From an uncultured Muribaculaceae bacterium (GTDB lineage Bacteria > Bacteroidota > Bacteroidia > Bacteroidales > Muribaculaceae): 25,463 bases of DNA. Below the pieces are notes generated by a model. The model did no database searches, had not been told where the DNA came from, and worked only from the letters and a program-made list of their open reading frames with translations. The position numbers and the translations under genes were made by a program. The stretch lies in the NCBI GenBank assembly GCA_910584905.1, contig CAJUCQ010000064.1:1-25463 (forward strand), read 5' to 3'. Below, one piece after another: positions 15,562 through 22,614 of this stretch (positions are counted from its first letter, which is position 1; each line of letters begins with the position of its first letter).

Positions 15562-18066
15562 ATGAGAAAAATCCGATTATTGGCAGCCGCCGCCGCACTC
15601 GCCGTATGCGAGCTTGCATCCGCGGGAGCCAACCTCACGGTGGGGACATACAATATCCGCTACCGCACGCTCCTTGACTATACCGACGACCCTGCGACCA
15701 ACAAATACTGGGATGCGCGCGCCGACAACGTGGCGCAGACCATCCGCGACGGAGGCTTCGACATTATAGCCCTCAACGAACTCCGCGACGACACAAGCTA
15801 CGACGGCCACTCGGCGCTCAAGGATATGCAACGCAATTTCCCGGCGCCGGAATGGGCATTCGTGATGGAGGACAGCAAACCGTCGCACGAAAAGGCTACG
15901 GTCCACGCCGTGCTCTACAAAACGTCAGTTGTTGAAGAACTTGAGCACGGAAAATTCTGGCTCTCGCCCACTCCCGACAAATACAATGAAGACGTGTACG
16001 ACTCGGGCAACCAAGCCCGCATGACTCTTTGGGTGAAATTCCGGGCAAAATCCACCGGCGAGATATTCTACTACTTGGAGACGCACCTTCACCACGAAGG
16101 CAACATGGCCAAGAACGAAGGCTCGCGCCTCAACGTCGACATGGCCCGCCGCATCACCGGGGGCTATCCCGTGTTTATCTGCGGCGACCATAATTCGCGC
16201 CCTGACCGCCTGCCGTTCTACGACCTCTACGACGCTTATTTTGACGACAGCCGCGTCGTTGCCGAAAGCGTGAGCGGCAGCGAAGGGACCTGCAACGTCT
16301 GGAACAGCACCACATGGAAGCGTCTCGACTATGTGTGGGTGCGCGGCGCAAAGGTCAACTCTTACAGCACGATTGAAAACAAGTACGACAAAAATTTCTA
16401 TCCCTCCGACCATTTCCCGATTGTCATCAACGTGACCCTCGAAGAGCCTCACACGGACCGCGTCAAATACGTTTCGGCCGACGCCGCCTCCGGCGGAGAC
16501 GGGAGCGAGACCTCGCCTTTCGACAATCTTCAGGATGCCCTCGACAGCTGTGTCGACGGCGACACAATCCGCGTTACAGCCGGGACTTATCTCCCGACCT
16601 ATACAAGCCCGGGCAAGACCCCCTACCGCACCTTCAACGTCGAGCGCTCCGTGACCATCGAGGGCGGATATAACGCTGATTTCAGCACTGTTGAAGGCGT
16701 GTCGGTATTCTCGGGCGACCTCAACGGCGACGGCACGGCCAACGACGGCGATGCGGCCCACGTATTCACCATCGGCAAGGATGCGGCCTTCGAGCTGAGC
16801 GACGCCACCGTCACCGGCGGCTACTCCAAGGGCACCAACGGCGCCGGTATTTGGTGTCAGGGCCCCCGCGTGCGTCTCGACCGCGTGACCGTGAAGGGCA
16901 ATGTGTCGAAATCGCTCGGCGCCGGGGTCTACGCCTACGGGCAAATCGTGGCCCGCAACTGCACATTCGAGGACAACGAGACGACCGGCAACGGCGGCGC
17001 TGTCTATGCCGACTACAACAGCTCGGCCATGTGGTGGTTCCATCATATCAGCGACTGCCGCTTCTCGGGCAACAAGGCTCTCGGCGGCTCGGCCATATAT
17101 ATCGCGGGATCGTTGTGGACCAACATCTTCAACAACACCTTCGACGGAAACACGGCCACTTCGCGCGGCACCGTGGCGCTGGCCGGAACGAAGATAGCGA
17201 CGGCGGTGAGCATTCTCAACAACACGTTTGTGAACAATAGGATATACGCCACAAACAGCACCGCAGTCGGAGGCTCGGCCATACTCATCAACGACATGAA
17301 GACCGACGCGGGCGCAAGCTCGCCGTCGGCAAGCGTGGCGATTGCGAACAATACGATCGTCAACAACGAGTGTGTCTTTGCCGACGGGGCCAATATCCCC
17401 TCGACCTTCCACGGGGCCGCCGTGCAGGCCACCAACGCCATAAGGCTCTATCTCAACAACAATATCATCGCCGGCAACCACTCTGCGGCTGCGAATGCCG
17501 ACGTATATCTCGGGGCTGCCGCCGCCTTGGTCAAGACGAACAGCACCTATAATCTTTTCAGCAGCGCCGAATCCATCAGTTTCAGCAAAGAATATTCCGA
17601 CATCGTCGCCGCCGACGCTAGCAAAGTGGCCGAATATCTTGCCGGCGCACTCGACGGCGAAATCACGGACGGGCGCTTCATCCCCCGGCTCGCGGACAAC
17701 GGGGGCACGACACCCACAGTGAAGATAATCGAGCCTTCCTTCGCCGGCAAGGCGCTCAACTGCGTCAAGAAGGTGAACCTTCGCGAAGACGAGATAATGG
17801 CCGACGTCGACGCCGACCGCCAGATGCAGAAAGCTACTCTCGCCACCGACCAGCGCGGCGTCGAGCGCAACCTGCGCAACAAGGCCTGCATCGGCGCATA
17901 CGAGTGGAACGAAGACGAAGCCTCCGGGGTGAACGGCGTAAGCGTCGAAGAGGCTGACGGCCCGGTGGAATATTTCAATCTTCAGGGCATGCGCACCGAC
18001 AATCCGACGGGAGGTATCTATATCCGCCGTCAGGGTGCAAAAATAGAAAAAGTGTACATCCGATGA
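15562..18066 (+). CDS. EEP-superfamily hydrolase fused to a right-handed beta-helix and a sorting-like C-terminal tail
   Basis: This is an 834-residue secreted protein if it starts at the ATG at 15562; a GTG at 15556, overlapping the previous stop, is the alternative. A signal peptide covers about 1-22. The EEP domain (about 24-295) has N31 (TYNIR), E73 (LNEL), H175 (ETHLHH), D209/N211 (CGDHNS), D256 (LDYVW) and D283/H284 (SDHFP), so it looks catalytically complete. It shares FWLSPTP with the EEP protein at 2181-3071. Residues about 300-790 are a parallel beta-helix of the 'choice-of-anchor Q' kind: SGGDGSETSPF opening, many N-N-T/I-F-x-x-N turns, and the DQRGVER...IGAYEW close. The last 35 residues (GPVEYFNLQG... 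to the end) match the tail of the next gene and resemble a type A (T9SS) sorting signal. The beta-helix may bind or cleave glycan, but I see no catalytic evidence for that. Confidence 0.87.
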   Translation: MRKIRLLAAAAALAVCELASAGANLTVGTYNIRYRTLLDYTDDPATNKYWDARADNVAQTIRDGGFDIIALNELRDDTSYDGHSALKDMQRNFPAPEWAFVMEDSKPSHEKATVHAVLYKTSVVEELEHGKFWLSPTPDKYNEDVYDSGNQARMTLWVKFRAKSTGEIFYYLETHLHHEGNMAKNEGSRLNVDMARRITGGYPVFICGDHNSRPDRLPFYDLYDAYFDDSRVVAESVSGSEGTCNVWNSTTWKRLDYVWVRGAKVNSYSTIENKYDKNFYPSDHFPIVINVTLEEPHTDRVKYVSADAASGGDGSETSPFDNLQDALDSCVDGDTIRVTAGTYLPTYTSPGKTPYRTFNVERSVTIEGGYNADFSTVEGVSVFSGDLNGDGTANDGDAAHVFTIGKDAAFELSDATVTGGYSKGTNGAGIWCQGPRVRLDRVTVKGNVSKSLGAGVYAYGQIVARNCTFEDNETTGNGGAVYADYNSSAMWWFHHISDCRFSGNKALGGSAIYIAGSLWTNIFNNTFDGNTATSRGTVALAGTKIATAVSILNNTFVNNRIYATNSTAVGGSAILINDMKTDAGASSPSASVAIANNTIVNNECVFADGANIPSTFHGAAVQATNAIRLYLNNNIIAGNHSAAANADVYLGAAAALVKTNSTYNLFSSAESISFSKEYSDIVAADASKVAEYLAGALDGEITDGRFIPRLADNGGTTPTVKIIEPSFAGKALNCVKKVNLREDEIMADVDADRQMQKATLATDQRGVERNLRNKACIGAYEWNEDEASGVNGVSVEEADGPVEYFNLQGMRTDNPTGGIYIRRQGAKIEKVYIR

Positions 18067-18073
18067 AAAAAAG

Positions 18074-18104
18074 CAGGGAGGCATTACGTATTTTCGCCTC
18101 CCTG
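18074..18104. terminator. Perfect 9-bp hairpin after the EEP/beta-helix gene; terminator or attenuator
   Basis: The arms CAGGGAGGC (18074-18082) and GCCTCCCTG (18096-18104) are exactly complementary around a 13-base loop. A run of A precedes the stem on the plus strand, but the bases after it (TCGGTTCTTATC) are only moderately T-rich. Termination on the plus strand may therefore be partial, letting some transcripts continue into the next gene 43 bases later. Confidence 0.65.
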
Positions 18105-18146
18105 TCGGTTCTTATCATAACAATACCTTAAAACTAACTCAATCAC

Positions 18147-19619
18147 ATGAAAAAATCTCTACTTTTTGCAGTTGCGGCCACAATGGTGTGGAACTCTGCA
18201 ATTGCCGAGACCGCGACCTTCGACTTCACGGCCGACAATCCCTACAACTGGAACAGCCTTCCGAAAGACGCTTCGGGATATATCGATGATTCCGCCAAGC
18301 CCTTAAAACTCACGGAAGCGCCCGTGTCGATTGCTCTCGACGGCAAGTTCCGCCGCCTTGCCCAGAATGTATTCGGCGGCGCCACGTGTCTGCTTGTGTA
18401 TAAGAACACTACCCTTTCATTCACAACTGCCGAAGGCTACAAGATGACCGACATCAGCATCTTCAGCGGCAAGGACAAAATTTCGGAACTGTATGTGAAG
18501 GAAGGCGAGGCCGACCTCGGCGAGCAGGAAGCTACCGACGGCGACGGATGGAATCACGCCTCGTCCGGCGTCCACATCGACGAAATCTATCGCATGGCTT
18601 ACTGCAACACGGCAGGTCCTATCGTGATTTCCAATGACGGAGCCACTCAGATTGTGACCAAAATAGAGGTTAGCTACGAGGCAAACACGCTCAAGGAAGC
18701 GGGCCTGAAATGGTCGCAACGCGAATTTACGGCCTACATGGGCGAGTCCAACACCTACCCGACTCTCACGAAGGTTACGGATGCCGCAGTCGACTATGCA
18801 TCCGACAACGAAGATGTGGCCACAGTCGATGCCGACGGCAATATAAACCTCGTGGCTCCCGGCACGTGCAAAATCATCGCCGGTTGCGACGCCACGTCAG
18901 TCTACGACTGGGGCGAGGCCAGCTACACTCTAGTCGTGAAACGTCAGGGCCAGAAGACGGCCGAATTCGATTTCACCAAATTCGAGAAGGCCGAAGGCAG
19001 CGACCTCGAGTATATCGCGGGGTTCCCCGACATCCTCGTCGGCACATGGTGGACCACCAACCCTGATCCGAGCTACGGCTCCGGCGCGCAGTTCAAGCCT
19101 CTTACCATCAGCAATGAGGGCGTTGCCATCACATTCGACTACGACGGAGGCAGCGGCCACGGCAACGTGCGCGGCACGGCAACAACCAAGCAGAACAATC
19201 TTCAGCTCGGCGGCAGCACCTGCATGACCATCAAGGGCACTGAAGCCGGTACGGCCCTCTACCAAGTGGCTGTTCAGGGTAACCGCAAGCGCACCGCCGA
19301 GGGCCTCAGCCTTCTCGCCGATATGACAAGCAACGCCGAGGGCGAACTTGACTTTGATGAATCGACCCAGCTTCTGCTTTGGACGCCCAAGAGCACGGGT
19401 GCCGAGTGCTATCTCGATGCCGCCGACGGTGCATACATCGAAAGCATCACGGTTGAATATGCCGCCGCGGGCGCGGGCGTCGATGCGGTGGTTGTCGACA
19501 AGGCTGAGGACGGACCGGTGGAATACTACAATCTCCAAGGCATACGCGTATCCAACCCCCAATCAGGTATATATATCCGCCGTCAAGGCACTAAGGCAAG
19601 CAAGATTGCCATCCGCTGA
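18147..19619 (+). CDS. Secreted Big_2-like domain protein with the same sorting-like C-terminal tail
   Basis: This 490-residue exported protein has no recognised enzyme motif. A signal peptide covers about 1-20 (ending SAIA). Two related beta-rich segments each open with an (A/T)xFDFT motif, at about residues 23-175 and 268-450, which suggests an internal duplication. Between them is a bacterial Ig-like group 2 (Big_2) segment, about 185-265, with the signature YASDNEDVATVDADGNINLV and then G-T-C-K-I-I-A. The final 35 residues share 24 identities with the end of the preceding protein. It may be a surface-attached glycan-binding protein of the same locus; that is inference from context. It follows the EEP/beta-helix gene by 80 bases containing a hairpin, and a strong terminator follows it. 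I see no TAnnTTTG promoter in the 80-base gap. Confidence 0.8.
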   Translation: MKKSLLFAVAATMVWNSAIAETATFDFTADNPYNWNSLPKDASGYIDDSAKPLKLTEAPVSIALDGKFRRLAQNVFGGATCLLVYKNTTLSFTTAEGYKMTDISIFSGKDKISELYVKEGEADLGEQEATDGDGWNHASSGVHIDEIYRMAYCNTAGPIVISNDGATQIVTKIEVSYEANTLKEAGLKWSQREFTAYMGESNTYPTLTKVTDAAVDYASDNEDVATVDADGNINLVAPGTCKIIAGCDATSVYDWGEASYTLVVKRQGQKTAEFDFTKFEKAEGSDLEYIAGFPDILVGTWWTTNPDPSYGSGAQFKPLTISNEGVAITFDYDGGSGHGNVRGTATTKQNNLQLGGSTCMTIKGTEAGTALYQVAVQGNRKRTAEGLSLLADMTSNAEGELDFDESTQLLLWTPKSTGAECYLDAADGAYIESITVEYAAAGAGVDAVVVDKAEDGPVEYYNLQGIRVSNPQSGIYIRRQGTKASKIAIR

Positions 19620-19656
19620 GAAACACACAAAGAAACGCAAGTAAAACAGTTGAACC

Positions 19657-19703
19657 GGCATGCCGCAAAGCCCCTGACAAGCAGACGCGGCATGCCATTT
19701 TTA
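19657..19703 (+). terminator. Strong intrinsic terminator closing the polysaccharide locus
   Basis: The arms GGCATGCCGC (19657-19666) and GCGGCATGCC (19687-19696) are perfectly complementary over 10 bases around a 20-base loop, and ATTTTTAT follows. This is a textbook rho-independent shape located 38 bases after the stop of the Big_2-like gene and just before the symporter gene. Confidence 0.85.
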
Positions 19704-19717
19704 TAGCCTTACAATCA

Positions 19718-20920
19718 ATGAAACGACTCGGACTTTTTCCGCGAGTGGTAATAGCCATCACCCTCGGCGGTCTCCTCGGTCTTGTAATGCCCGAGGTGGT
19801 TCTGCGAATCTTCAAAACCTTCAATGTGCTTTTCGCGCAGTGTCTCAAATTCGTTGTGCCGCTGCTTGTGCTCGGCCTTGTCACGCCTGCGATTGCCAAT
19901 CTCGGCCGCGGAGCGGGCAAGATGCTTGCCGCTGTGGTGGGGCTCTCCTACATCTCGACCGTGTGCGCGGGCTTCTTCGCCTTCGAGTGTTCGACGCATC
20001 TCTTTCCGCACTATCTCTACATGGGCGAGGGAGCTGTGACGGGCGGTGCGGAAGCGGCGGTAGAGCCTTATTTCTCGCTGAAGATTCCTCCCGTATGCGA
20101 TATTCTCACAGCACTTCTGCTCTCGTTTACGATTGGCATCGGCATTATTTTCACCGGCTCGGATGCGATTAAAAAGGGCTTCGAGCAATTCGGCGACATC
20201 ATCAAATTTACAATCGAACGGGCTGTCATCCCGCTTTTGCCGGTGTATATTTTCACCATGATATGCGAAATGAGCGCAAGCGGCAAACTCGCACTCATCA
20301 TGGGAACGGGCGTGAAGGTGATAGCCACGGGAATAGGCATCTCCATAGCTTATCTGATAATTCAGTATGCCATCACAGGCATTATCGCGCGGCGGAATCC
20401 GTTGCGTCTGATGTGGAACATGGTGCCGTCGTATCTTACGGGTTTTTCGGTGTGCTCGTCGTCGGTGTGCATTCCCGTGACGCTCGCAGGGACTCTCAAA
20501 AACGGTGCGCGACATGAAATCGCCAATTTCACGGTGCCTCTTTGCTCGACGGTGCACATGTGCGGGTCGACGATAAAACTGGCCACGACGGCCGTGGCTG
20601 TGATGTATATCTGCGGCATCGAGCCGGACATGGCTCTTTTTGCCAATTTCGTGCTTCTTCAGGGCATATCGTCGGTGGCGGCCCCGGGAGTTATGGGCGG
20701 AGTGCTTATGGCATCGGTCGGCTTGCTTGAGTCGGTTTTGGGATTTTCACCCGAGCAAAGCGCCCTTCTGATGACCATCTATCTCGCCCTCGACGGATAC
20801 GGGCCGGCATGCAATGTCAGCGGCGACGCCGCCATAACGCTTATCATCGACTCGATTTTCGGCAAGAAGGCAAATGCCGTCGACGGCGAAGCCGAAGTCA
20901 GCGCCGCGGCCGAAGCCTGA
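19718..20920 (+). CDS. Dicarboxylate/amino acid:cation symporter (DAACS/SLC1 family)
   Basis: This 400-residue inner-membrane transporter likely takes up glutamate, aspartate, serine/threonine or C4-dicarboxylates with sodium or protons. Family landmarks are the opening MPEVVLRIFKTFNVLFAQCLKFVVPLLV (about 24-51), the serine-rich hairpin FSVCSSSVCIPVTL near 245-258, the segment VPLCSTVHMCGSTIK near 273-287, and the C-terminal DGYGPACNVSGDAAITLIID near 362-381, where the NVSGD motif matches the substrate-binding region of GltPh-type proteins. Length is standard. The ATG at 19718 comes 15 bases after the terminator T-run, so its promoter must overlap that region; I find no TAnnTTTG there. It is probably unrelated to the upstream locus. 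Which substrate it uses cannot be decided here. Confidence 0.93.
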   Translation: MKRLGLFPRVVIAITLGGLLGLVMPEVVLRIFKTFNVLFAQCLKFVVPLLVLGLVTPAIANLGRGAGKMLAAVVGLSYISTVCAGFFAFECSTHLFPHYLYMGEGAVTGGAEAAVEPYFSLKIPPVCDILTALLLSFTIGIGIIFTGSDAIKKGFEQFGDIIKFTIERAVIPLLPVYIFTMICEMSASGKLALIMGTGVKVIATGIGISIAYLIIQYAITGIIARRNPLRLMWNMVPSYLTGFSVCSSSVCIPVTLAGTLKNGARHEIANFTVPLCSTVHMCGSTIKLATTAVAVMYICGIEPDMALFANFVLLQGISSVAAPGVMGGVLMASVGLLESVLGFSPEQSALLMTIYLALDGYGPACNVSGDAAITLIIDSIFGKKANAVDGEAEVSAAAEA

Positions 20921-20987
20921 GAGCACGACGAAGATGTTAAACGGTCGTTCTTTTTCAATTGTCGGGATGATTGCCGGGATAAATCAC

Positions 20988-20995
20988 TATCTTTG
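20988..20995 (+). promoter_or_regulatory. Candidate Bacteroidota -7 element for the YjbQ-family gene
   Basis: TATCTTTG followed by C matches TAnnTTTG. Transcription would begin near 21002, which leaves a leader of about 98 bases before the ATG at 21100. TTG triplets occur at 20959 and 20971, but their spacing (26 and 14 bases) is outside the usual range, so the -33 element is not convincing. Confidence 0.45.
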
Positions 20996-21099
20996 CAGAA
21001 GCGATGCAATCAAGCAGACGCTCCGGCCTGTGCAAGCGTTCAATGCCGAGCCATAAACCGCTTGTACGGGCACGGTCATCCCCCCAAAAGCCAGCGACA

Positions 21100-21513
21100 A
21101 TGATTGAACAAAATGAATTCAGGCTGTCGGCCAAAAGCCGCGGCTGCCATCTTATTACAGGTGAAATCCTCAGAAATCTGCCCGGGCCGCTCCCGGAGCG
21201 GGGACTTCTGAATATTTTCGTCAAACACACTTCGTGCGGACTGACAATCAACGAGAATGCAGATCCGGATGTGCGCACGGATATGGAAAGTATCTTCAAC
21301 CACTTGGTTGCGGAAAACCAATCATACTACGAGCACACGATGGAAGGGCCTGACGATATGCCGGCCCACGCCAAGTCGACGCTGACGGGAGTTTCGCTCA
21401 CCATCCCTATCAGCGGCGGGCGCCTGAACCTCGGCACGTGGCAGGGCATCTATCTGTGCGAGTTCAGAGACCACGGCGGGCCTCGCACAATCGTGATGAC
21501 GATTTACGGCTGA
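21100..21513 (+). CDS. YjbQ / UPF0047 family protein
   Basis: This 137-residue cytoplasmic protein belongs to the small UPF0047 family, whose members are described as having weak thiamin-phosphate synthase activity; the true role is uncertain. The family signatures are all present: KHTSCGLTINENADPDV at about 42-58, GPDDMPAHAKSTLTG at about 83-97, and LGTWQGIYLCEFRDH at about 111-125. I chose the ATG at 21100 because homologues begin just before the 'F.L..K.RG.H.IT' segment. An upstream in-frame ATG at 21004 would add 32 residues rich in Arg, Ser and Pro that do not look like the family, and it lies almost on the predicted transcription start. The gene ends 63 bases from the convergent hydrolase gene. 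Confidence 0.92.
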   Translation: MIEQNEFRLSAKSRGCHLITGEILRNLPGPLPERGLLNIFVKHTSCGLTINENADPDVRTDMESIFNHLVAENQSYYEHTMEGPDDMPAHAKSTLTGVSLTIPISGGRLNLGTWQGIYLCEFRDHGGPRTIVMTIYG

Positions 21514-21576
21514 CACACAGGCCCGACCGCGCATCGGCCCGGAGTCTCCCCCACCCTGAAATGAAGGCAAGGGGGT

Positions 21577-22557
21577 TCACAGGCCCTGCTTTCGAAGCCA
21601 TTGCAGCATGGTGCGGTAAAACGCGTTCCGCACATCGGGCCGGGAGAGGGCGAGGTCATGCAGGCCGCCGTCGAATGCCACTTCGGTGACATGTTTTCCG
21701 AGGCGGCGTCCATATCGACTTATGGCGCGGACGTCAAGGATTGCGTCGGCGCGGAAATATTTTTCGCGGTCGTCGCCTTTTCTGACGGAGTCGGCGGAGA
21801 ACATCAGCAGGACCTGGACGCATATTTTGCTTCGGCGCAATGCTTTCTGAGCCTTATTGACAGCCCTCACCCACCCTGCGTCGGGGTCGGGCAAAATATC
21901 GGGCTTCCACGCCTCGTTATAGCACCACTCGCCGGAATGACGCGCGGATAAGGTCTCGGCATATCCCGCGTCGGGCGTCTGACGCACCTTGATTGAGGGG
22001 AAGAAGCGGCCGACGGCGCTCACAAGCGGCACGAGAATGGTGCGATGCAACCACGGAAGATTCCAGTCGAGGAAGGGGCTGTTGAGCATAAGAGCTTTTA
22101 CGACCGGCTGAGGCTTTTCGGCCATGTAGAGCGAAGATGTGAGGCCGCCTGTTGAATGGCCGAGGATGACGAGCGAGTCGAAACCGTCGGATTTTATAAT
22201 GTCGATTGCGGCGTCGATGTCATCAAAATATTCGCGCAGGTCGCGGACCTGAAACATTTTTTGTCCGGGGAGAAGCGAACGGCCGTATTTGCGCAAATCG
22301 ACCGCATAGAATGCATATCCGTTGTCGGCGAACATCCGGGCCATTTCTTTTTGGAAGAAGTAGTCGCTGAATCCGTGGACATACAGGAGGGCGACGGCAG
22401 GGCGCGCCGACGCACGTTTTGTTTTCACCACGGTGGTGATTACTTGCCCGGCATAGTCGCGGGGTTGCTCCACCACGGTCTGCACGAAATCGCCGCCGAG
22501 ACAATCGCGTTGCCAAGGGCGCTGTGCCGCAGGGGATTCGGAGTTGTGATTATCCAT
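21577..22557 (-). CDS. Alpha/beta hydrolase of the serine aminopeptidase S33 / monoacylglycerol-lipase-like group
   Basis: This 326-residue hydrolase probably cleaves an ester or lipid ester in the cytoplasm; no signal peptide is visible. The alpha/beta-hydrolase landmarks are the oxyanion-hole HG at 61-62 (VHGFSDYFF), AVDLRKYGRS near 85-94, the nucleophile elbow GHSTGG with S135, a possible acid at D275 (ILDV), and the catalytic His H300 in GGLHDLALS. It is the second gene of a minus-strand pair behind the MATE exporter (57-base gap) and probably shares its promoter. The substrate is not predictable from sequence. Confidence 0.88.
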   Translation of the reverse strand: MDNHNSESPAAQRPWQRDCLGGDFVQTVVEQPRDYAGQVITTVVKTKRASARPAVALLYVHGFSDYFFQKEMARMFADNGYAFYAVDLRKYGRSLLPGQKMFQVRDLREYFDDIDAAIDIIKSDGFDSLVILGHSTGGLTSSLYMAEKPQPVVKALMLNSPFLDWNLPWLHRTILVPLVSAVGRFFPSIKVRQTPDAGYAETLSARHSGEWCYNEAWKPDILPDPDAGWVRAVNKAQKALRRSKICVQVLLMFSADSVRKGDDREKYFRADAILDVRAISRYGRRLGKHVTEVAFDGGLHDLALSRPDVRNAFYRTMLQWLRKQGL

Positions 22558-22614
22558 ATCGGGAGGGGAGATCGGGGGTGTGTGAATTGTAAACGCCAGG
22601 GGTCAAATGCGTGT

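Noticed and set aside
15925..18084. 719-codon open frame on the minus strand across the EEP/beta-helix gene
   Set aside because: Very long, but a mirror of the repetitive sense gene. It is rich in V, A, R, G and H with no domain pattern, and it extends through the hairpin.
21004..21099. 32-residue N-terminal extension of the YjbQ-family protein
   Set aside because: Not family-like, and its ATG is at the predicted transcription start. The ATG at 21100 fits the family.
21514..21576. Possible terminator between yjbQ and the convergent hydrolase gene
   Set aside because: GC-rich with weak partial complementarity only; no stem of more than a few bases and no T-run.
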